A stretch of DNA of 64,000 bases from Chloroflexota bacterium (lineage in GTDB: Bacteria; Chloroflexota; Anaerolineae; Anaerolineales; UBA4823): contig JAJUJL010000009.1 in assembly GCA_029265355.1 (NCBI GenBank), positions 1 to 64,000 on the forward strand, read 5' to 3'. Below, one piece after another: positions 1-9,301 of the stretch. Position 1 is the stretch's first letter. Every line of letters begins with the position of its first letter. The position numbers were made by a program, and so were the translations under genes. The notes beneath the pieces are model-generated. The model was not told the origin of the DNA, ran no database searches, and saw nothing but the letters and a program-made list of their open reading frames with translations.

Positions 1-83
1 AATAAATCACCAATTCGGATCCACTCTCTCCCAAAAATTTTTTTTTAAAAAACAACCTTGGTTACATATTTTGGGTGTGTTTT

Positions 84-120
84 GGGTGTTTTTGGGGGGC
101 CTCGCCCCCCAAAAACACCC
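84..120. terminator. Perfect 16-bp hairpin downstream of rtcB
   Basis: The arms 84-99 and 105-120 are exact inverted repeats around a 5-nt loop (CCTCG), with a G6/C6 core flanked by T5/A5. It lies 66 bp past the rtcB stop and could end transcription from either side. The rest of 1-185 is AT-rich with long A and T runs, and I see no gene in it. Confidence 0.6.
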
Positions 121-185
121 CAACTACGTAAGCTCTAACAATTATTCCGACGTATGAAAATCGCCGCAGGTTCCACAAGCCAGCG

Positions 186-1637
186 TTAACCTTTGATGAC
201 AGCCACCGGCGCGAGGCGCGCCACTTTTCGCGCGATGCCCGCTCCTGTGACCGTATTCACCACATTGTCCACATCTTTATAGGCATGCGGCGCTTCTTCC
301 GCCAGCCCGGACATAGAACCCGCTCTTACCTGGATACCTTGCGCCAGCAGCTCACTGCGCAACTGCTCGCCGCGGATGCTGCGCTTGGCTTCATGGCGGC
401 TCATCACTCTTCCCGCTCCGTGACAGGAAGAACCAAAAGAGCGTTCCATGCTGCCTTGCGTACCAACCAGCACCCAGGACGCAGTGCCCATGCTGCCGGG
501 CACCAATACAGGCTGGCCGATCGGCCGATACTCTTCTGGCAGCCCGCTGAATCCAGGACCAAACGCACGCGTCGCGCCCTTGCGATGCACGCACACTTGT
601 ATGGCCTCTCCATCGATCAGGTGGGTTTCGATTTTTCCCATGTTATGGGCAATATCATATACCTGGTGCAGGCCAAAATTTTTCACTCTGCCAGCCAGGG
701 CTTCTTCGAAAGCCCGGCGGGCGAAGTGCGCCAGGACCTGGCGGTTTGCAAAAGCGTAGTTTGCTGCGCTGCGCATGGCGGCCAGGTAAGCCTGCCCTTC
801 CGGAGAATCCAGAGGCGCGCACACCAGCTCACGGTCGGGCAACTTGATATTATAACGTTGCACTGCCGACTGGAAAGCGTGCACGTAATCGGTGCAAATC
901 TGGTGGCCAAATCCGCGCGAGCCGCAGTGAATCTGTACTGCCAGGTTCCCTTCGACCAACCCCATCACCTGTGCGGCTTGTGGCTCAAAAATCTCTTCGA
1001 TGATATCCACCTCGATAAAGTGATTGCCTGAGCCCAAAGTGCCAATTTGCTCCCTGCCGCGTGCCTTGGCCTTGCTGCTCACTTTGCCGGGGTCTGCGCC
1101 CTCCAGTCGACCGTTCTCTTCAGTCCGGCGCAGGTCAGCTTCCGTTGCAAATCCCTGTTTGAGCGCCCAACGGCTCCCCTCGCGGCACACCTGGTCCAGT
1201 TCTTTCTCATTCACCCGCACATGCCCTTTGGTCCCCACACCGCTGGGGCAATAATAATCCAGCTTAAGAGCAAGGTCTGAGATATATTGCTGCACCTCCT
1301 CGTAAGCCACGCTCGAAGATAAGAGCCGCACGCCGCAATTGATGTCATAACCAATCGCTCCAGGTGAGATCACACCATGTGGAAGCCGTGTGGCTGCCAC
1401 GCCTCCGATTGGAAATCCATACCCCTGGTGCATATCGGGCATCACCACGACATGCCCCACTAAACCAGGTAAGGTCGCCGAATTGACCGCCTGCTCCAGA
1501 GATTTATCGTCCATCACCTGTTCGAGCAGCTTTTGGGTTGCGAAAATGCGCACTGGCACCTGCATGTCTTGCCGGTAGCTTTTTGGGATTTCCCATTCGA
1601 ACTCGCTGATCCGCTTTAAGTCTTTTAGCCCAATCAT
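186..1637 (-). CDS. rtcB: RNA-splicing ligase RtcB
   Basis: This is a 483-residue protein of the usual RtcB length. The family joins 2',3'-cyclic phosphate or 3'-phosphate RNA ends to 5'-OH ends using GTP and Mn2+. Visible signatures are [14 protein letters not shown] (about 66-79), GYDINCG with the metal-binding Asp98/Cys101, [18 protein letters not shown] and the C-terminal AHNMGK block that carries the guanylylated His region. The partner archease gene lies directly upstream on the same strand, 36 bp away, so the two are probably co-transcribed. Such pairs act in RNA repair or tRNA maturation. No intron-containing tRNA is seen in this window. Confidence 0.96.
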   Translation of the reverse strand: MIGLKDLKRISEFEWEIPKSYRQDMQVPVRIFATQKLLEQVMDDKSLEQAVNSATLPGLVGHVVVMPDMHQGYGFPIGGVAATRLPHGVISPGAIGYDINCGVRLLSSSVAYEEVQQYISDLALKLDYYCPSGVGTKGHVRVNEKELDQVCREGSRWALKQGFATEADLRRTEENGRLEGADPGKVSSKAKARGREQIGTLGSGNHFIEVDIIEEIFEPQAAQVMGLVEGNLAVQIHCGSRGFGHQICTDYVHAFQSAVQRYNIKLPDRELVCAPLDSPEGQAYLAAMRSAANYAFANRQVLAHFARRAFEEALAGRVKNFGLHQVYDIAHNMGKIETHLIDGEAIQVCVHRKGATRAFGPGFSGLPEEYRPIGQPVLVPGSMGTASWVLVGTQGSMERSFGSSCHGAGRVMSRHEAKRSIRGEQLRSELLAQGIQVRAGSMSGLAEEAPHAYKDVDNVVNTVTGAGIARKVARLAPVAVIKG

Positions 1638-1673
1638 AGTTTACCTGCCTATCGAATGATTCCCCGGTGCTCG

Positions 1674-2084
1674 CTAGACATCGAATACGATTTTCACCCT
1701 CAACTCGTCCGGTTTCGAAAGAATCATGAGGTTATGATAGGTCACCGCTTTGATCTCTTTTTCAACACCCACCAGAGGTGCGCCAAGTAATTCCGCTTGC
1801 AGTCGGTATGGTTCTACCTTGAGCCTGTAACCTTCGATCAGCAATTTTTCCATCTCAGCCAGGTATAGCAGCTCCTGCAAAAAAGAGACCAACAGGCTTT
1901 CATAATCCACCGCTTCTATCGTCAGGCTGCGAGATTGCAGGGTATTCGGCTGGCTTTTAGCGCCACACATGGCGAACATGCCCCGCGCGGCCTGTTCGAA
2001 TAGCGTCTCGTAGTCAGGCGCCCACACTTCCAACTCCCAATCAGCGGTATGGGCATGCTCTCGGTAGCCAGAATTCTTCTCCAT
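1674..2084 (-). CDS. Archease (RtcB activator)
   Basis: The 136-residue protein has the archease start (HTADWELEVWAPDYETLFEQAARGM), a LLVSFLQELLYL segment and a C-terminal KAVTYH...LRVKIVFDV strand with the metal-binding Asp near the end. Archease speeds RtcB guanylylation and multiple turnover. The gene precedes rtcB in the same orientation. A possible promoter, TATAAT on the minus strand (2118-2123), sits 34 bp before the ATG. Confidence 0.93.
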   Translation of the reverse strand: MEKNSGYREHAHTADWELEVWAPDYETLFEQAARGMFAMCGAKSQPNTLQSRSLTIEAVDYESLLVSFLQELLYLAEMEKLLIEGYRLKVEPYRLQAELLGAPLVGVEKEIKAVTYHNLMILSKPDELRVKIVFDV

Positions 2085-2117
2085 TGACCGACACCATCCA
2101 GATCAAAGCTCGATTTC

Positions 2118-2170
2118 ATTATAGCATGCCTCATAGCTGGGACAAAAAACGACTTCAAAGCATGTATAAT
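2118..2170. promoter_or_regulatory. Divergent promoter region, archease-rtcB and FHA operon
   Basis: A minus-strand TATAAT at 2118-2123 faces archease, and a plus-strand TATAAT at 2165-2170 faces the FHA gene at 2215. The -35 matches are weak on both sides. Assigned by eye from -10 similarity and distance to the start codons. Confidence 0.45.
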
Positions 2171-2214
2171 GTAGTGCGTTCTACACACAAGGCCGATGTC
2201 GCCAGGGAGTTGCA

Positions 2215-2982
2215 ATGAATTTGAGCTACCTGAAAGCCAGGTTGGATGGCTTGGAGGCAAATCTCCAACAGATCGTTGAGGGCTTCGCCGTTCGTTGGCT
2301 TGAACCAGATGGCATGTTGGATGAAATGGTTCGCCAACTGGTAGAAGCGCTGCATTCTGGGTTAAAAGTGCTCACCGGAGATCAGATTGCTGCTCCTAAC
2401 CTGTTCATTATCCGAGCAAACCCTGCGCTCGCCAAAAAACTGCTCGCCCAACCCGCAGTGCTTGAGGAGATAACCGCTGCACTGCGCACCGCATTGGTGG
2501 ATAACGGCGCTCGACTATTAGGTCCGCTCTCGATTCAAGTGCTGGAAGATGAAGACGCGCCGCTCCGAGCCATTCAGGTGGAGGCTCAGATCAGACCGGA
2601 GAGAATTGCTCAAACATCGGATCTGACGCCCGAGGAAGGGATCGCAGCCGCAGCGCTGCCGACGAAGGCATTCTTGATCGTGGATGGCACCAGGATCTTT
2701 CCCCTGGATCGCGCCGTGATCAATATCGGGCGCAGGCCCGACAACCAGCTTGTCATCGATGACGCTCGCGTCTCACGCTTACATGCTCAACTGCGCGCCA
2801 TACGCGGTAGATATGTCATCTTTGACCTGGACTCCACGGGTGGCACATTCGTCAATGAGCATCGCATTCATCAATGTGTGCTGCATCCCGGCGATGTCAT
2901 TTCTCTTGCTGGCGTGCCCATTGTTTTTGGGCAGGATCTTGATACCACCGGAGAGACTCAGCGCCTGGAGCCGCCGAGCTAA
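2215..2982 (+). CDS. FhaA-like protein: DUF3662 plus C-terminal FHA domain
   Basis: The 255-residue protein begins with an FhaA N-terminal (DUF3662) region, about 1-125 (LEANLQQIVEGF...). After a linker it ends in an FHA phosphothreonine-binding domain, about 165-245, with GRRPDNQLVIDDARVSRLHA and a STGGTFVNEHRI turn. A good ribosome binding site (AGGGAG) precedes the ATG. The next gene is a second FHA protein, and an FtsW gene follows two genes later. This resembles the fhaA-fhaB-rodA-pbpA cluster of actinobacteria, where FHA proteins link Ser/Thr kinases to cell-wall growth. A role in wall synthesis here is inferred from that order. Confidence 0.85.
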   Translation: MNLSYLKARLDGLEANLQQIVEGFAVRWLEPDGMLDEMVRQLVEALHSGLKVLTGDQIAAPNLFIIRANPALAKKLLAQPAVLEEITAALRTALVDNGARLLGPLSIQVLEDEDAPLRAIQVEAQIRPERIAQTSDLTPEEGIAAAALPTKAFLIVDGTRIFPLDRAVINIGRRPDNQLVIDDARVSRLHAQLRAIRGRYVIFDLDSTGGTFVNEHRIHQCVLHPGDVISLAGVPIVFGQDLDTTGETQRLEPPS

Positions 2983-3000
2983 CCACACCACCACAATGGT

Positions 3001-3423
3001 ATGAGCGTCCAGGTTTTTCTCGTGCTTCGATTCGTAATTGCAGGGCTGCTGTATGTGTTCCTCAGCGCTGTGATCTACCTGCTTTGGCTGGATTTGCGCC
3101 AATATGGCAAGCGCGCCCTGCCCCAGATTCCAACCCCCATCATCATTCAACATGATCGGGAGGGCGAAATTTACCCCTTGCGCTTCACCGAACCAGAGAT
3201 ATTCATTGGGCGTGATGTGGCATGTCAATATGTTTTGGAGAATACCACCGTATCAGCCAGGCATGCGCGCGTCTTCTTCCGGCAAGGCCAGTGGTGGGTC
3301 GAAGACCTGCACTCGACCAATGGCACCTATCTTAACCAAGAACCCGTTGTCTCGCCTACCGTGCTGACCAGCGGCGACCAGCTACGCTGTGGTCAGGTGA
3401 TCCTATCCATAACGGTGGAATAA
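3001..3423 (+). CDS. FhaB-like membrane-anchored FHA protein
   Basis: The 140-residue protein has one N-terminal membrane segment (about 5-30) and a cytoplasmic FHA domain (about 60-138) with IGRDVACQYVLENTTVSARHA and LHSTNGTYLN, the usual phosphothreonine-binding loops. It starts 18 bp after the upstream FHA gene and shares its operon. FhaB of mycobacteria has the same plan and binds phosphorylated division proteins. No Ser/Thr kinase or PP2C phosphatase gene is present nearby. Confidence 0.86.
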   Translation: MSVQVFLVLRFVIAGLLYVFLSAVIYLLWLDLRQYGKRALPQIPTPIIIQHDREGEIYPLRFTEPEIFIGRDVACQYVLENTTVSARHARVFFRQGQWWVEDLHSTNGTYLNQEPVVSPTVLTSGDQLRCGQVILSITVE

Positions 3424-3492
3424 GTGTTTCGAGATCATCAACGTAGCCTCTCCACCCAGGCTAATCTAAACCCGATCAAATTGGAGTGATCG

Positions 3493-4356
3493 ATGAGTAA
3501 AATCAGTTTCGCTGTCATCGGAGGTTCTGGTCTGGAAAACATGCCCGGCCTGGAAGATATCCAGGAGGTCGAACCCCGAACGCCTTTTGGCCAACCGAGC
3601 GCGCCCATCGTCATTGGAACCTTAGCAGGTCAAAGAATAGCTTTCCTGGCCCGCCACGGCTCTGGGCACAAATTCTCAGCCTCCGAGGTTCCTTACCGCG
3701 CCAATATTTATGCTTTGAAATCACTGGGCATCGATCGGGTGATCAGCATCAGCGCTTGCGGATCGCTGCGCGAGGATTTTGCTCCCGGCGATATCGTGGT
3801 GCCCGATCAAATCTTTGATTTCACCCGGCAGCGCGCCCGCACCTTTTTCGACCAGGGCCTGGCCGTGCATATCGGTGTGGCGGATCCATTCTGCGCCGAC
3901 CTGAGCCGTCAACTTGTCCAGGCGGTCAAAGCCTCTGGCGGCGTGGTCCATTCAACAGGTTCGCTGATCACCATCGAAGGACCGCGCTTCTCGACCCGCA
4001 GCGAATCAAACGTTTTTCGCACCTGGGGAATGTCTGTGATCAATATGAGCACTGCGCCAGAGGTGTTCCTGGCGCGTGAAGCTGAAATGTGTTACGCGGT
4101 GATGAACCACGTCACCGATTACGATGTGTGGCACATCGCAGAAAAGCCGGTCAGCGTCGAAATGATCACTGAAGTGCTCCATCACAACCGGGAATTGGTG
4201 TTCAAGACCATCCACCAATTGGCGCGCACATGGAGGGCTGATCGTGATTGCGCCTGTGGGCAGGCGCTGGCTGGGGCGTTTATCACCCGCCCTAACGTGA
4301 TTTCATCAGAGGATCGCGAACGATTAAGGGTGCTGACCGGAAAATACCTGGGATAG
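3493..4356 (+). CDS. mtnP: S-methyl-5'-thioadenosine phosphorylase
   Basis: The 287-residue PNP/MTAP-family protein phosphorolyses methylthioadenosine to adenine and methylthioribose-1-phosphate. Signatures are the GGSGLEN phosphate loop (about 9-15), the family block ARHGSGHKFSASEVPYRAN (about 53-71) and GPRFSTRSE, with INMSTAPEVFLAREAEMCYA forming the purine and ribose sites. Ribosome binding site GGAG lies just upstream. It sits between FHA and FtsW genes, in the place a PP2C gene often holds in actinobacterial clusters. No functional link to the wall genes is evident. Confidence 0.92.
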   Translation: MSKISFAVIGGSGLENMPGLEDIQEVEPRTPFGQPSAPIVIGTLAGQRIAFLARHGSGHKFSASEVPYRANIYALKSLGIDRVISISACGSLREDFAPGDIVVPDQIFDFTRQRARTFFDQGLAVHIGVADPFCADLSRQLVQAVKASGGVVHSTGSLITIEGPRFSTRSESNVFRTWGMSVINMSTAPEVFLAREAEMCYAVMNHVTDYDVWHIAEKPVSVEMITEVLHHNRELVFKTIHQLARTWRADRDCACGQALAGAFITRPNVISSEDRERLRVLTGKYLG

Positions 4357-4376
4357 GCGTGGCGTAGGCCAGTGGT

Positions 4377-6794
4377 ATGCACATCCCGATGAGCACCAAA
4401 ACCGATGAACTCGAGCGCCGCCTGCTGTACATCGCAGGCGGGTTCTTATGCCTGTGGGCAGCAGCTTTCAGCCTGTCGCCTGTCGTACGAGCGCGTTCAT
4501 CCGCCGCCGGGCTGCGTTTGGATCATTGGCTGGTGGTGGGGGTTTGGGGGATGATGATTGGCCTCGTTCACCGGCGCGCCTCTCGCTGGATGCCCGACCG
4601 GGACCCGTTGCTGCTGCCTACCGCTTCCTTACTGACCGGCTGGGGCACGCTGACGGTGTGGCGTTTATTCCCAGAGCTCGGTTTACGCCAAACCGCCTGG
4701 CTTGTGGCAGCAGCATTCGCCTTATGGTTAGGGATGCGCTTGCCAGCAGATCTCTCCTTCCTTCGAAAATACAAGTACGTCTGGCTCTCGGCTGGCTTGC
4801 TGCTAACGGGTGCGACCCTCATCTTCGGTACCAACCCGCTTGGCGAAGGACCCCGCATGTGGCTGGGATGCTGTGGGCTTTACCTGCAGCCCTCTGAGCC
4901 GCTGAAGTTGCTCTTGATTATCTATCTCGCCGCCTACCTGGCAGGCTTTCAAATGGCTGGCAAGAATCAGCCGGCAGAGCGTGGTCCACTCCCTGGAAGA
5001 GCCTTGCTGCCTTTGTTGGCGCCAACCTTGTTAATGACGGGGCTTGCGCTCGTCTTGCTCGTCGCACAGCGGGACCTGGGCACTGCGACGATTTTTCTTT
5101 ACCTTTACGCAGTTGTTGTGTACCTGGCTACAGGCAAGCGGCGCATTCTTATTTTCACTGCCATCGCTGTGCTGCTGGCAGGTGTGCTCGGCTATCTGCT
5201 CTTCGACCTGGTGCGCCTGCGGGTGGAAGCCTGGTTCAATCCCTGGGCTGATCCATCGGGTCGCTCATACCAGATCGTTCAATCATTGATCGCCATCGCC
5301 AACGGCGGTATATTGGGGCGCGGCCCGGGGTTGGGAAACCCGAACCTGGTTCCGGTGCCGCATTCGGACTTTATTTTTTCTGCCATCAGCGAAGAGAGCG
5401 GCTTGATCGGGGCGATTGCCCTACTGGCGTTGGTTGGCATTGTCGCCCTGCGGGGGCTGCGCGCCGCGATCTTGGCGCCAGACTATTTTCGCCGCTATCT
5501 GGCCGCAGGCCTTTCTATTCATCTGTTGGGGCAGGCCTTGCTGATCGCGGCAGGAAATCTTCGCTTGCTACCATTGACCGGAGTCACTTTTCCCCTGGTC
5601 TCTTACGGTGGCTCATCGCTGGTCACATCCTACATCACCCTCCTCATCTTGATGAAAATCAGCGAACACAACGAAGAGACCCCGCCCGCGCATCTGGTCT
5701 CGCTCAAGCCATACATGATGATCGCAAGTGGGCTATCAGCAGGGCTGCTCGCAGCTTCACTGGCTGGCGGATGGTGGGCAGTGGCGCGCAGCACCGACCT
5801 ACTCGCACGCACTGATAATGCCCGTCGCGCCATTGCTGATCGTTTCGTCAAGCGAGGCGCAATCCTTGACCGCAACGGACATCCGATAACCGAGTCCAGC
5901 GGAACACCGGGTAGCCTGGTGCGAACCATCAATTATCCTGCGCTGAGCGTTGTCATCGGCTACAACCATCCTGTGTATGGGCAAACTGGCTTGGAGTCCG
6001 GGTTGGACGAATACCTGCGCGGTCAGAAAGGAATCCCTTTATACACCATCTTATGGGAGCAATTGCTCTATGGACAACCTCCACCGGGCTTGGATATTCG
6101 CACCTCGCTTGACTTAAAGTTGCAGGAGGCTGCTGACCAGGCCATGCAACATCAGAAAGGCGCGCTCGTGCTGCTGGATACCAGCAATGGCCAAATCCTG
6201 GTCATGGCATCACATCCTGGTTTCGATGGCAACACCCTGGATGAGAATTGGGAAAGGCTAGTTTCGGATACCTCAGCCCCCCTGCTCAACCGGGCTCTCT
6301 TGGGCGTTTATTCCACGCAGCAACTGCTGGGAAATTTGCTGCCTCAACATTTCCTGGCGCAACCCATAGAGATCCCCAGCCAGGTGGCGATGATGGGTGT
6401 CGCCGCGCCAGATAACCTACCTGAGCAAATTACGCCTATGCAGTTAGCTGCATTGGCTGCTGCCATCAGCCATCAAGGCAAGCTCGTCCCGCCCAACCTG
6501 GTCAATGCAGTCAACACCCCTCTGGCAGGCTGGGTGCTGCTGCCCAATGAGAACACGCCTGTGCAGATCATGGAGCCAGCCCTGGCGACAGAAATCTCTG
6601 CAAGGCTGCAAAACCCTGACGGATGGGGGTGGGAGATGACCACACAATCCGACGAAGCGACATTCTACCTGGGAGGCACCCTGGAATCCTGGCAGGGCGC
6701 GCCGCTGGCTTTAGCGATTGTGTTGGAAAAAAGCAACCCGATTGAAGCCAATCGGGTTGCTCAAGAGGTTTGGAGCGAGATCATGAGCCGGTGA
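4377..6794 (+). CDS. FtsW/RodA glycosyltransferase fused to a degenerate penicillin-binding domain
   Basis: The 805-residue protein has an N-terminal SEDS polytopic domain (about 15-440) with LGEGPRMWLG, AQRDLGTA, FSAISEESGLIG and PLVSYGGSSL motifs, so a lipid-II polymerase. A further membrane segment (about 450-470) leads to a PBP-like part with RGAILDRNG, GLESGLDEYLRGQKG and LLDTSNGQILVMASHPGFD. Where an active transpeptidase has the SxxK serine after LLNRA, this protein reads LLGVYSTQQLLG, and no KTGTA box follows. It therefore looks catalytically dead and shortened. The start could also be the ATG at 4389. FHA genes upstream suggest phospho-regulated wall synthesis. Confidence 0.88.
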   Translation: MHIPMSTKTDELERRLLYIAGGFLCLWAAAFSLSPVVRARSSAAGLRLDHWLVVGVWGMMIGLVHRRASRWMPDRDPLLLPTASLLTGWGTLTVWRLFPELGLRQTAWLVAAAFALWLGMRLPADLSFLRKYKYVWLSAGLLLTGATLIFGTNPLGEGPRMWLGCCGLYLQPSEPLKLLLIIYLAAYLAGFQMAGKNQPAERGPLPGRALLPLLAPTLLMTGLALVLLVAQRDLGTATIFLYLYAVVVYLATGKRRILIFTAIAVLLAGVLGYLLFDLVRLRVEAWFNPWADPSGRSYQIVQSLIAIANGGILGRGPGLGNPNLVPVPHSDFIFSAISEESGLIGAIALLALVGIVALRGLRAAILAPDYFRRYLAAGLSIHLLGQALLIAAGNLRLLPLTGVTFPLVSYGGSSLVTSYITLLILMKISEHNEETPPAHLVSLKPYMMIASGLSAGLLAASLAGGWWAVARSTDLLARTDNARRAIADRFVKRGAILDRNGHPITESSGTPGSLVRTINYPALSVVIGYNHPVYGQTGLESGLDEYLRGQKGIPLYTILWEQLLYGQPPPGLDIRTSLDLKLQEAADQAMQHQKGALVLLDTSNGQILVMASHPGFDGNTLDENWERLVSDTSAPLLNRALLGVYSTQQLLGNLLPQHFLAQPIEIPSQVAMMGVAAPDNLPEQITPMQLAALAAAISHQGKLVPPNLVNAVNTPLAGWVLLPNENTPVQIMEPALATEISARLQNPDGWGWEMTTQSDEATFYLGGTLESWQGAPLALAIVLEKSNPIEANRVAQEVWSEIMSR

Positions 6795-6828
6795 GTAGTG
6801 CGCCAGTTCTCTGCATCGTCGTGGACTA

Positions 6829-8046
6829 TCAGACTCCGATGATGCGCAGGAAACGTCGCTTGCCCACCTGCAGTACACCCGAGTGCGGGAACGTTTGGTT
6901 TGGATCGCTCAAGACCTGACCATCCAGCCGTACACCGTTTTGATCGATTACCCGCCGCCCTTCACTTTTGGTCCCAACCAGTTTCCCAGCAATGAGCACA
7001 TCCAACACTGTTTGCCCAGGCTGCAGCGTATACTCGGGCATATCCTGGGGCATATCTCTCTCCTGGAAAACGCGAATGAAATTCGCCTGTGCCTGGTCAG
7101 CGGCTTCAGGGGAGTGATAGATCGAGACGATCTCATGCGCCAGTTTCATCTTGGCATCGCGTGGGTGCAACTTTCCCTGAGCCATATCCCGTTCGAAAGC
7201 GGCGATGAATTCGGGGGTCCAGCGTGTAATCAAGCGGAAGTATAGCCCCATCGCCTTGTCTGGCACGCTCATCACCTTGCCATACATATCCTCCGGAGTG
7301 GAGAGCAGGGGAATATGATTGCCCAGGGATTTGCTCATCTTTACCTCGCCATCTGTTCCTGGCAGAATCCCCAGGATGATGGCAATATTAGGTTTCTCAC
7401 CCATGAAGGTCATCAACTTGCGAGCCGCAGTCACGATGTTGAATAGCTGATCTGTGCCACCCACCTGCACATCCGCTCGCAAAGCGTAGGCGTCATAACC
7501 TTGCATCAGCGCATAAAAAGTCTCGTGCAGGTAGATACCATCTCCATTCTCCCACCGCAGGCGGAAATTTTCACGTGTGAGGAACTGCTGAATGGTAAAG
7601 TTGGATGCCAGCTTTATCAAATCGGCAAAGGAAAGCTCGCTCAACCATTCCGCGTTGTAGCGAATGATCGTCTTCGTGCGGTCCAGGACTTTATAAGCCT
7701 GCTCAGCGTAGGTGCGGGCGTTTTCAGCCACTTGCTCACTGGTGAGCTGTGGGCGCAATTTATCCTTATCTGAAGGATCGCCAATCAACGAAGTGTAATT
7801 ACCAATCAGAAAGACCACCTCGTGACCCAATTCTTGAAATTGGCGCAGTTTGCGCATCGGTACAGTATGTCCCAGGTGCAGGTCGCTGGTGCGTGGATCG
7901 AAACCGCAGTAGACGCGCAGCGGGCGACCTTCGCGAGCAGACTCTTCCAGGCGCTGGCGAAGCTCAGTCGCCATCGCATGCTTAAGTTCTTCATCGCCGT
8001 ACTCGGTACCCTGCATCAGGTACTCTACTTGCTGGTCAATGGTCAT
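6829..8046 (-). CDS. tyrS: Tyrosyl-tRNA synthetase
   Basis: Class I synthetase of 405 residues, with the HIGH-type HLGH at 57-60, a KMSKS loop near the middle, and a C-terminal S4 RNA-binding domain (LIAGKLVGTKSEGRRVIDQNGVRL). The GNYTSLIGDPSDK block is typical of the TyrZ-like bacterial branch. I chose the ATG at 8046 because GAGG lies just upstream of it and homologous sequence begins there. The open frame runs 45 codons further upstream, but that part looks like leader. It is convergent with the FtsW fusion. Confidence 0.95.
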   Translation of the reverse strand: MTIDQQVEYLMQGTEYGDEELKHAMATELRQRLEESAREGRPLRVYCGFDPRTSDLHLGHTVPMRKLRQFQELGHEVVFLIGNYTSLIGDPSDKDKLRPQLTSEQVAENARTYAEQAYKVLDRTKTIIRYNAEWLSELSFADLIKLASNFTIQQFLTRENFRLRWENGDGIYLHETFYALMQGYDAYALRADVQVGGTDQLFNIVTAARKLMTFMGEKPNIAIILGILPGTDGEVKMSKSLGNHIPLLSTPEDMYGKVMSVPDKAMGLYFRLITRWTPEFIAAFERDMAQGKLHPRDAKMKLAHEIVSIYHSPEAADQAQANFIRVFQERDMPQDMPEYTLQPGQTVLDVLIAGKLVGTKSEGRRVIDQNGVRLDGQVLSDPNQTFPHSGVLQVGKRRFLRIIGV

Positions 8047-8091
8047 GTTCACAGCAATTGCCTCCTCAGATATACAAGAAAAATTAATACA

Positions 8092-8111
8092 CGCCCTCTG
8101 CGGTGAGGGCG
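8092..8111 (-). terminator. Small GC hairpin after the PH-like gene
   Basis: A 7-bp stem (8092-8098 with 8105-8111) and 6-nt loop, followed on the minus strand by a T-rich stretch. It lies between the PH-like gene and tyrS, so it could separate the two units. Confidence 0.5.
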
Positions 8112-8137
8112 CGTATCCAATCTCACCACAGAGATCA

Positions 8138-8653
8138 TCAGCCGCGAGCGTAATAATATCCGTCGCCGGTGCGATCAACAATCTGCAAACCGGCTCGCAG
8201 AATGAGCGTTCTTAAAATTTTATCGCCCTCGGCAAACCCCATGCGGCCCTTCACCTCGCCGTTCATGTGGACCTCGCCAAGTGTGCGGAATTGAAAAAAG
8301 GTGTCTGCGCCAAAAACCTGAACTTTATCGCCCAGTTTGGAGGGAAAAACGCGCACTTCGCGAATGTCCGCCCAGGAAAGGCGCACTGCGCGCAGGCCAT
8401 TCTTGAACTCGACTCCACTGCTATCGAGTGTGAGATGGGTATGGCGATCCACAAAATTGCCCATGCTGATCAAGCAGGCCGCAACGAACAACAGCGCTGC
8501 CAGCACACTCAGCCCCCATGGGATGGTATGCTCGCCAATCCGCAAGATTACCCCGGCCAGCAAAGCCATCCCCGTGCAAGCCCAGGCGATCATCTCCCCA
8601 CGCCGAGGGATCAACTCTGGTCGGTATTGTTGTCCACCTGGCGTCTCGTCCAT
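8138..8653 (-). CDS. PH-like membrane protein of unknown function
   Basis: The 171-residue protein has two membrane segments (about 20-40 and 45-65). A C-terminal globular part follows with the pattern of bacterial PH-like domains (DSSGVEFKNGLRAVRLSWADIREVRVFP). Such proteins are mostly uncharacterised. The ATG lies 6 nt after a TATAAT on the same strand and no ribosome binding site is visible, so the message may be leaderless. The HNH gene is divergent, 71 bp between starts. Confidence 0.75.
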   Translation of the reverse strand: MDETPGGQQYRPELIPRRGEMIAWACTGMALLAGVILRIGEHTIPWGLSVLAALLFVAACLISMGNFVDRHTHLTLDSSGVEFKNGLRAVRLSWADIREVRVFPSKLGDKVQVFGADTFFQFRTLGEVHMNGEVKGRMGFAEGDKILRTLILRAGLQIVDRTGDGYYYARG

Positions 8654-8659
8654 ATTCGC

Positions 8660-8718
8660 ATTATACCATCTGGTTTAATGATCATTAACCTTGAAGGAAA
8701 ATTGGAGCGTGCTATAAT
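8660..8718. promoter_or_regulatory. Back-to-back leaderless promoters
   Basis: Two TATAAT boxes face outward: minus strand 8660-8665, ending 6 nt before the ATG at 8653, and plus strand 8713-8718, ending 6 nt before the ATG at 8725. The plus-strand box has a TTGAAG at 8691-8696 with 16-bp spacing. At this distance transcription should begin at or within a base or two of each start codon. Confidence 0.6.
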
Positions 8719-8724
8719 TCGCCC

Positions 8725-9243
8725 ATGCCAGATTTAAGCTTGACCCGCGCCGTTTTGGTATTGAATGCAAACTTTGAGCCGATCAATGTTTGTTCAACGC
8801 GGCGCGCCATCAACTTGATCTTGAGCGGTAAAGCCCAATTGATTATGAATGGCCGCGGAGAATTGAAATCAGTCAACCGCTCATTTCCCGCTCCGTCGGT
8901 GATTCGACTGGAAGCCATGGTCCGCCGTCCTCGCCTGCGCGTCCGGTTGACCAAACGTGAGGTTTTACGGCGCGACAATTTCACCTGCCAATACTGCGGA
9001 CAGAGGACCTCTGTGCTCACGATCGATCACGTGATTCCTCGTCGGCTGGGTGGTACACATTCGTGGGAGAATCTGGTGGCTGCCTGCCCCGCGTGCAACC
9101 ACCGCAAGGGCGGACGTACTTTGGAACAATCCCAGATGCGCCTGCTCGCCTCTCCCTGCGAGCCGCCATCTTCCGCCAGCTACTTATTTGGCCGCCACCT
9201 GAGCGATAATCTGGAATGGGGGCAATTTATCAACGGCTGGTAA
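8725..9243 (+). CDS. HNH endonuclease family protein
   Basis: The 172-residue protein has the common HNH architecture found in many bacteria. An N-terminal strand region (VLNANFEPINVCSTRRAI) precedes an HNH domain (about 85-140) with two CxxC zinc knuckles (CQYCG and CPACN), the catalytic DHVIPRRLGG and ENLVAACPACNHRKGG. Its cellular role is not established for this family. It appears to be translated from a leaderless message. Confidence 0.85.
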   Translation: MPDLSLTRAVLVLNANFEPINVCSTRRAINLILSGKAQLIMNGRGELKSVNRSFPAPSVIRLEAMVRRPRLRVRLTKREVLRRDNFTCQYCGQRTSVLTIDHVIPRRLGGTHSWENLVAACPACNHRKGGRTLEQSQMRLLASPCEPPSSASYLFGRHLSDNLEWGQFINGW

Positions 9244-9301
9244 ATCTGGAACCAGCTTTCCCCACCAGAACGAAAATTATCCTCTGGGGCATTTTACGGG
9301 A

